Below are positions 59,825-64,000 of a stretch of 64,000 bases of DNA, one piece after another. The notes below the pieces were generated by a model that was given only the letters and a program-made list of their open reading frames with translations, did not search any database and was not told the origin of the DNA. Positions within the stretch are counted from its first letter, which is position 1, and each line of letters opens with the position of its first letter. This DNA comes from Anaerolineales bacterium UBA5195 (lineage in GTDB: Bacteria > Chloroflexota > Anaerolineae > Anaerolineales > Villigracilaceae), in NCBI GenBank assembly GCA_002412925.1, contig DHVZ01000037.1, forward strand, positions 162,879 through 226,878. The letters are read 5' to 3'. The translations under genes and the position numbers were made by a program.

Positions 59825-61146
59825 AATGAGACACTCTTCCAGTCTTTAAAAAGGTTGAAGTCCATAACACGCAGGTTCTCCAGCGCATCAAAGTAGCCGG
59901 GAAAGGTTTTTGAGACGCAGCCGGGATTCTCGATGGTAATGCCGGGAACACGCAAGCCAATCAGTGAAAATGCCATTGCCATCCGATGGTCGTTATATGT
60001 TTGGATGGTGGTGGTGCGAAAATTGCTACAAGGATGAATTGTTATACCATCAGGATGCTCATCGACACACACGCCCAGCCGTGCCAATTCGGCACAGGTG
60101 GCGGCAACCCGATCCGTTTCCTTGAGGCGCGCCGAGGCAATCCCTCGAATCCGTGTTGGGGAGCAGGCAAACGGTGCAATCGCCGCCAGCGTTTGGGCCG
60201 TATCGGGGATATCGCGCATGTCAATGTCGATGCCGTTTAATTGGGAAGCGCCAGTAACAAGTAAAGAGTGATGGGTTTCCGTAACTGAGCAGCCCATTTT
60301 TTGGAGAACATCGAGAAAGGCAATGTCACCCTGTTTGGACTGGCGCAAGATATTTTCAACACGGACTGTCCCGCCGCAAATGGCGGGCGCGGCAAAAAAG
60401 TAGGAGGCGGCAGACGCGTCGGATTCGATGGAATACGTGGCGCGGGGTGCGTATCGCGTGAGTGGAACGACAAATCGATTGTACCCTTCCCGCTGGACAT
60501 CAACGCCAAAATCAGACATGGCGGCAAGGGTCATATCAACGTAGGGTTTGGAATTCAGGTCAGTCGAAAGGCTGATTTCGACCGGGTTTTGAGCATAAGG
60601 CGCAACCATCAGCAGGGCAGACAAGAACTGACTGGAGATATCGCCTGAGACAGCTGTTTTGCCGCCGGGAAGACTGGAAGCCATAATTTTCAGAGGAAGG
60701 GTAACGAGTGATGAGTGCTGAGCGACGAGCGGTTCGATCTGCGCGCCGAGCTGAGCGAGAGAGGCAACCAGGTCGCCAATCGGGCGTTCTCGCATGCGCG
60801 AGTCGCCATCCAGAATGTATTCACCGTGACCAATGGTCAGGAAGGCGCTGAGGAAACGCGCCGCCGTTCCAGCATTGCCAATAAAAAGCTCTGCTTTTTG
60901 AGCAGGGATTCTGCCGCCCTGGCCGGTGACGGTCATCTCAACCTGTTCAGGGTCGAGGTGGACAGCAAAACCGAGCGCCTGAAGCGCCTCGGCAAAATAA
61001 CGCGAGTCGTCAGAGAAGAGCGCATTTGTCAGGCGCGTGGTCCCCAAAGAAAGCGCAGAGATAAGCAAGGCGCGGTTGGTGAGTGACTTGGAACCAGGAA
61101 CACGAACAGTGGCGGAAAGAGGCTGGGGAATGGGGACAATTTTCAT
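59821..61146 (-). CDS. aroA: 3-phosphoshikimate 1-carboxyvinyltransferase (EPSP synthase)
   Basis: The protein has 441 residues. VPGSKSLTNRALLISAL binds shikimate 3-phosphate, FIGNAGTAARFLSAFL is the PEP-site motif (with GNAGT as in the common form), and DSRMRERPIGDLV follows. RIRGIASARLKETDRV with YNDHRMAMAFSLIGL is the C-terminal signature. The start at 61146 overlaps the tyrA stop by four bases; the longer frame begins inside tyrA. Confidence 0.97.
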   Translation of the reverse strand: MKIVPIPQPLSATVRVPGSKSLTNRALLISALSLGTTRLTNALFSDDSRYFAEALQALGFAVHLDPEQVEMTVTGQGGRIPAQKAELFIGNAGTAARFLSAFLTIGHGEYILDGDSRMRERPIGDLVASLAQLGAQIEPLVAQHSSLVTLPLKIMASSLPGGKTAVSGDISSQFLSALLMVAPYAQNPVEISLSTDLNSKPYVDMTLAAMSDFGVDVQREGYNRFVVPLTRYAPRATYSIESDASAASYFFAAPAICGGTVRVENILRQSKQGDIAFLDVLQKMGCSVTETHHSLLVTGASQLNGIDIDMRDIPDTAQTLAAIAPFACSPTRIRGIASARLKETDRVAATCAELARLGVCVDEHPDGITIHPCSNFRTTTIQTYNDHRMAMAFSLIGLRVPGITIENPGCVSKTFPGYFDALENLRVMDFNLFKDWKSVSL

Positions 61147-61994
61147 TTGATGAGTTCCTGGTACTTTTCGCATGCCGCGTCGAGGGTCTTTTGGATGGTT
61201 TCGGCGTCGTTTTTGCTGAGAGCCTCAATGAGAAGGGCAATTTCATCCTGAACAGCTTCCAGCGAAGCAAGCAAGTTCTCGCGGTTGGTTTGAACGATGC
61301 CTAACATCATGCTGGCAGGCGTCCCTGCCAGGCGGCTGGCGGAGCGAAAACCAGGGCCGAGATAGGGGGCAACTTTCGGCGGCGTCACCAGGGCAAGAAC
61401 AGATGAAAGCAGGAAAGGCAAGTGACTTGTGCTGGCTAAAATCCGGTCATGCTCAACGGCGTCAATTTCGCTTCCCTTTGAACCAAGAGCAGTGATAATT
61501 TGCCAGGCAGCGGCGCGAGCGCGGGCGGTGGTGCGCGGAAGCGGAGTCAGCAGGAAAGGGGCGGCATAATACAGGGTGCGTTCGGCCTGTTCAAGACCAA
61601 GTTTTTCCTTGCCGCAGATCGGATGACCGCCAATGGGGTCGAAACGTTCTGGCAGGGCAGCCATCTTTTCGACAATGGCGCGTTTGGTGGAACCGAGGTC
61701 AATCACAATACAAGGATTCGGCGTCAGCTCCGGGAGCTGCTCCAGAAATTCGAGAATGGCCGGAACCGGAGTGGACAGAATAACGACGTCAGCCTGGGGC
61801 AGTAATTTGGCGGGGTCGCTATCGGCTTGGTCAACGATATTTTGACGGAGAGCCAGGTCACAGGTTGCAGAGTTGCGAGCAATACCATATACTGCGGCGC
61901 ATTTTCCTCTAAGGGCCAGCGCCAGCGAACCGCCCATCAAACCTAATCCGACAATTGCAATTTTTGCGCGTGGTAGAAAAAAACCATCATCCAT
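61143..61994 (-). CDS. tyrA: Prephenate dehydrogenase
   Basis: The protein has 283 residues. IAIVGLGLMGGSLALALR is the NAD site, VIDLGSTKRAIVEKM and IGGHPICGKEKLGLEQA hold the prephenate-binding His and Lys, and ALVEHDRILASTSHLPF-type residues follow in the helical domain. It oxidises prephenate to 4-hydroxyphenylpyruvate. No chorismate mutase domain or gene is visible in the window, so that step must be elsewhere. No ACT domain is attached. Confidence 0.95.
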   Translation of the reverse strand: MDDGFFLPRAKIAIVGLGLMGGSLALALRGKCAAVYGIARNSATCDLALRQNIVDQADSDPAKLLPQADVVILSTPVPAILEFLEQLPELTPNPCIVIDLGSTKRAIVEKMAALPERFDPIGGHPICGKEKLGLEQAERTLYYAAPFLLTPLPRTTARARAAAWQIITALGSKGSEIDAVEHDRILASTSHLPFLLSSVLALVTPPKVAPYLGPGFRSASRLAGTPASMMLGIVQTNRENLLASLEAVQDEIALLIEALSKNDAETIQKTLDAACEKYQELIK

Positions 61995-62011
61995 GAGATT
62001 CTCAATCTGCT

Positions 62012-62036
62012 GGGCGTAGCAGTGCTACGCCCCTAC
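62012..62036. repeat. GTAGGGGC-type palindrome, copy 3, overlapping the aroF1 stop
   Basis: GGGCGTAGC and GCTACGCCC pair around AGT. On the minus strand the segment GTAGGGGCGTAG supplies the last codons (Val-Gly-Ala) and the TAG stop of the DAHP synthase gene. Confidence 0.65.
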
Positions 62037-63059
62037 CGTAATCGGCGCGAGGCGGCGGTCGACGGCCTCGGCAACAGCTTTGACCTGCCTGACCAGTTTG
62101 GCGAAACTTTCTGGCGTCAGCGATTGACGGCCATCCGAAATGGCATGCGCCGGATCGTTGTGGACTTCGATAATCAGGCCATCGGCGCCAGCCGCGATGG
62201 CGGCTTTGGCAATCGCCGCAACGTAAGCCGAATCGCCGGTGGAATGGCTGGGATCAAGGATAACCGGAAGGTGGGTCAGGTTCTTTAGAACCGGGATGGC
62301 ATTGATGTCGGTCGTGTTGCGGGTGGCAGTTTCATAGGTGCGAATACCGCGCTCGCAAAGTATGACGCGCGGGTTGCCGCCGCTCAGGATATATTCAGAA
62401 GCCATCAGTAGCTCCTCGATAGTGGCCGAAAGACCGCGCTTGAGCAGAACCGGCGTGCGCGTTTCGCCAACCGCCCGCAAGAGATTGTAATTTTGCATGT
62501 TACGCGCACCAATCTGGAATACATCTACATACTTGACCATCACTTCTACCTGGGCAACTGCCATCACCTCGGCCACGATCGGCATGCCGGTTAGTTCGCG
62601 GGCTTCTGCCAGGTACTCAAGGCCTTCCACGCCAAGCCCCTGGAAAACGTAAGGTGAGGTGCGCGGTTTGAAAACGCCTCCGCGCAAGGCATTGGCCCCG
62701 GCTTCGCGCACAGCCTGGGCAATTTCAAGCAACTGCGCGCGGCTCTCCACGGCACACGGCCCGGCGAAAATGGCAACCTCGTCCCCACCGACCGAGAAAC
62801 CATCCAGCGGAAAAACGGAATTTTCGGGATGGAATTGGCGTGAACCCAGTTTATAGGGCTGCGAAATGCGCGTGACGCTCATCACACCGGGCAGGACTTC
62901 GAAAACATCTCTGGACACATTGTGGCTTTCGCCAACTGCGCCAATCACCGTCTGCTCGACGCCTTCGATCACATGCGCCGACAGATTACTTTCTTCGATG
63001 TGAGCAATGACATGGCTGATTTGTTCTTTGGTTGCACCAGGGTGCATGATAATCATCAT
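62025..63059 (-). CDS. aroF: DAHP synthase, type I-beta, copy 1
   Basis: The protein has 344 residues. The N-terminal 70 residues (MHPGATKEQISHVIAHIE) form the ferredoxin-like/ACT-like regulatory domain typical of type I-beta DAHP synthases, a known site for feedback inhibition by aromatic amino acids. The barrel follows: FAGPCAVESRAQ, GGVFKPRTSPYVFQG, ILCERGIRTYE and LPVILDPSHSTG carry the metal and PEP ligands. AAGGAG lies seven bases before the ATG. It is the second of two adjacent copies and makes the first committed compound of the pathway. Confidence 0.96.
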   Translation of the reverse strand: MMIIMHPGATKEQISHVIAHIEESNLSAHVIEGVEQTVIGAVGESHNVSRDVFEVLPGVMSVTRISQPYKLGSRQFHPENSVFPLDGFSVGGDEVAIFAGPCAVESRAQLLEIAQAVREAGANALRGGVFKPRTSPYVFQGLGVEGLEYLAEARELTGMPIVAEVMAVAQVEVMVKYVDVFQIGARNMQNYNLLRAVGETRTPVLLKRGLSATIEELLMASEYILSGGNPRVILCERGIRTYETATRNTTDINAIPVLKNLTHLPVILDPSHSTGDSAYVAAIAKAAIAAGADGLIIEVHNDPAHAISDGRQSLTPESFAKLVRQVKAVAEAVDRRLAPITVGA

Positions 63060-63120
63060 AAGAAAACTCCTTGAGAGTACAAACTGACGTGTCTACAAAG
63101 CCACTTTCCTTCCGGGCTTT

Positions 63121-64000
63121 TTACGCCCAACCTTGCGGAGTGTAAGCCCCCTGGACGACGGCCAGGCGGCGCCCCATGATCTGGGCAATCTGCCCAACCT
63201 GTTTGACCATTTCGGCAAATTTCTCTGGCTTGAGCGACTGCTTGCCATCCGATGCAGCATGGGACGGGTCAGGATGGACTTCGACAATCAGGCCATCCGC
63301 CCCGGCAGCGATGGCTGCGCGCGCAATGGCAGCGACATAATCTGCATGGCCCGTCGAATGGGACGGGTCAAGAATGACCGGGAGGTGGGTTAAGTTTTTC
63401 AGGACAGGAATGGCATTGATATCGGTGGTGTTGCGGGTGGTGGTTTCGTAAGTCCGGATACCGCGTTCGCAAAGCATAACCTGCCGGTTTCCGCCAGAAA
63501 GGATATATTCAGCCGACATGAGCAGCTCTTCGATAGTTGCACTCAATCCACGTTTGAGCAAGACGGTGGTGCGAGTTTCGCCAATGGCGCGTAACAGGTT
63601 GAAGTTTTGCATATTCCGCGCGCCAACCTGCAAGACATCGACATATTTAACCATCATTTCAAGCTGCGTCTGCGACATAATCTCAGCGACGATCGGCAGG
63701 CCAGTCTGCTCACGGGCTTCGGCAAGATATTCGAGACCTTCTTCGCCAAGTCCCTGGAAAGCGTAAGGCGAGGTGCGCGGCTTGAAGACGCCGCCGCGCA
63801 AGGCATTGGCTCCCGCTTCTTTAACGGCGTGCGCTGTTTCGATGATCTGGCTGCGGCTTTCGACAGCGCACGGCCCCGCAATCACGGCAACCTCATCCCC
63901 GCCAACGGAGAAGCCATCCAAAGGGAAGATGGAGTTTTCTGGATGAAACTGCCGGGAAGCCAGCTTGAAGGGCTGGGTGATGCGCTTGACATCTTCGACA
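63121..64000 (-). CDS. aroF: DAHP synthase, type I-beta, copy 2, cut by the window edge
   Basis: The frame stays open to the right edge; about 293 codons are visible. VIAGPCAVESRSQ, GVFKPRTSPYAFQG, MLCERGIRTYE and VILDPSHSTGH show the same active site as copy 1, and most positions are identical. It lies 61 bases upstream of copy 1. Differences lie mainly in the C-terminal 15 residues (copy 2 ends in YTPQGWA). The start and any leader are outside the window. Two copies side by side suggest separate feedback control, but that is inference. Confidence 0.95.
   Translation of the reverse strand, partial: VEDVKRITQPFKLASRQFHPENSIFPLDGFSVGGDEVAVIAGPCAVESRSQIIETAHAVKEAGANALRGGVFKPRTSPYAFQGLGEEGLEYLAEAREQTGLPIVAEIMSQTQLEMMVKYVDVLQVGARNMQNFNLLRAIGETRTTVLLKRGLSATIEELLMSAEYILSGGNRQVMLCERGIRTYETTTRNTTDINAIPVLKNLTHLPVILDPSHSTGHADYVAAIARAAIAAGADGLIVEVHPDPSHAASDGKQSLKPEKFAEMVKQVGQIAQIMGRRLAVVQGAYTPQGWA

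Noticed and set aside
1..64000. CRISPR array, prophage, attachment site or replication origin
   Set aside because: No regularly spaced repeats, phage structural genes, integrase or DnaA-box cluster were seen.

Overview
The window looks like chromosome from a Chloroflexota bacterium of the Anaerolineae type. This is an inference from gene content and style: lipoproteins with Thr-Pro linkers, an AroK-AroB fusion protein, a GT-C membrane glycosyltransferase fused to an NHL propeller, tandem type I-beta DAHP synthases, and many extended -10 promoters (TGnTATAAT). No rRNA, prophage, CRISPR array or origin was seen. Three tRNA genes are present: Arg-TCT, Leu-TAG and Gly-CCC.

Layout. 1-9.6 kb is almost all on the minus strand. 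It holds a Cys-rich protein coupled to a HAD-DinB fusion, efp, and the run hsp20-lon-receiver-GNAT-mog, followed upstream by tRNA-Arg and two coupled genes of unknown function. 9.9-12.4 kb holds aspS behind what reads as a leader-peptide attenuator rich in Asp and Asn codons, then a rod-shaped RNA that may be 6S RNA. 12.4-20.8 kb holds an S49 peptidase, a DUF4350-like protein, a pentameric ligand-gated ion channel homologue, a UvrD-like helicase with a palindrome inside the gene, a lone Flp pilin, a lipoprotein and a GT-C glycosyltransferase. 20.8-21.6 kb is a small mobile scar: an inverted-repeat element, a frameshifted IS200-like transposase and the tail of a radical SAM gene. 21.6-28.5 kb holds degV, tRNA-Leu, tig, clpP, and a DUF1028-HAD-rlmN run. 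28.8-34.4 kb holds the GT-C/NHL giant and sucCD. 34.4-46.7 kb holds a soluble-adenylyl-cyclase-like giant, acpP, fni (type 2 IPP isomerase), a three-gene ABC-2 exporter, two TIM-barrel-like proteins and a polyprenyl synthase.

46.8-52.5 kb is a catabolic operon (class II aldolase, MFS transporter, class III aminotransferase, FGGY kinase). It diverges from a TetR-family gene, and the two face-to-face promoters share one palindrome. 52.5-55.7 kb is a multi-GAF histidine kinase. 55.8-64 kb is a tight shikimate/tyrosine operon transcribed right to left: aroF2, aroF1, tyrA, aroA, aroE, aroC, aroKB, aroQ. It covers the whole route to chorismate plus the step towards tyrosine.

The non-coding part is unusually informative. 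At least three families of short dispersed inverted repeats occur, one of them flanking the transposase remnant. The aspS leader couples a short Asp/Asn-rich peptide to mutually exclusive hairpins, and the AspRS carries the residues associated with dual Asp/Asn charging.
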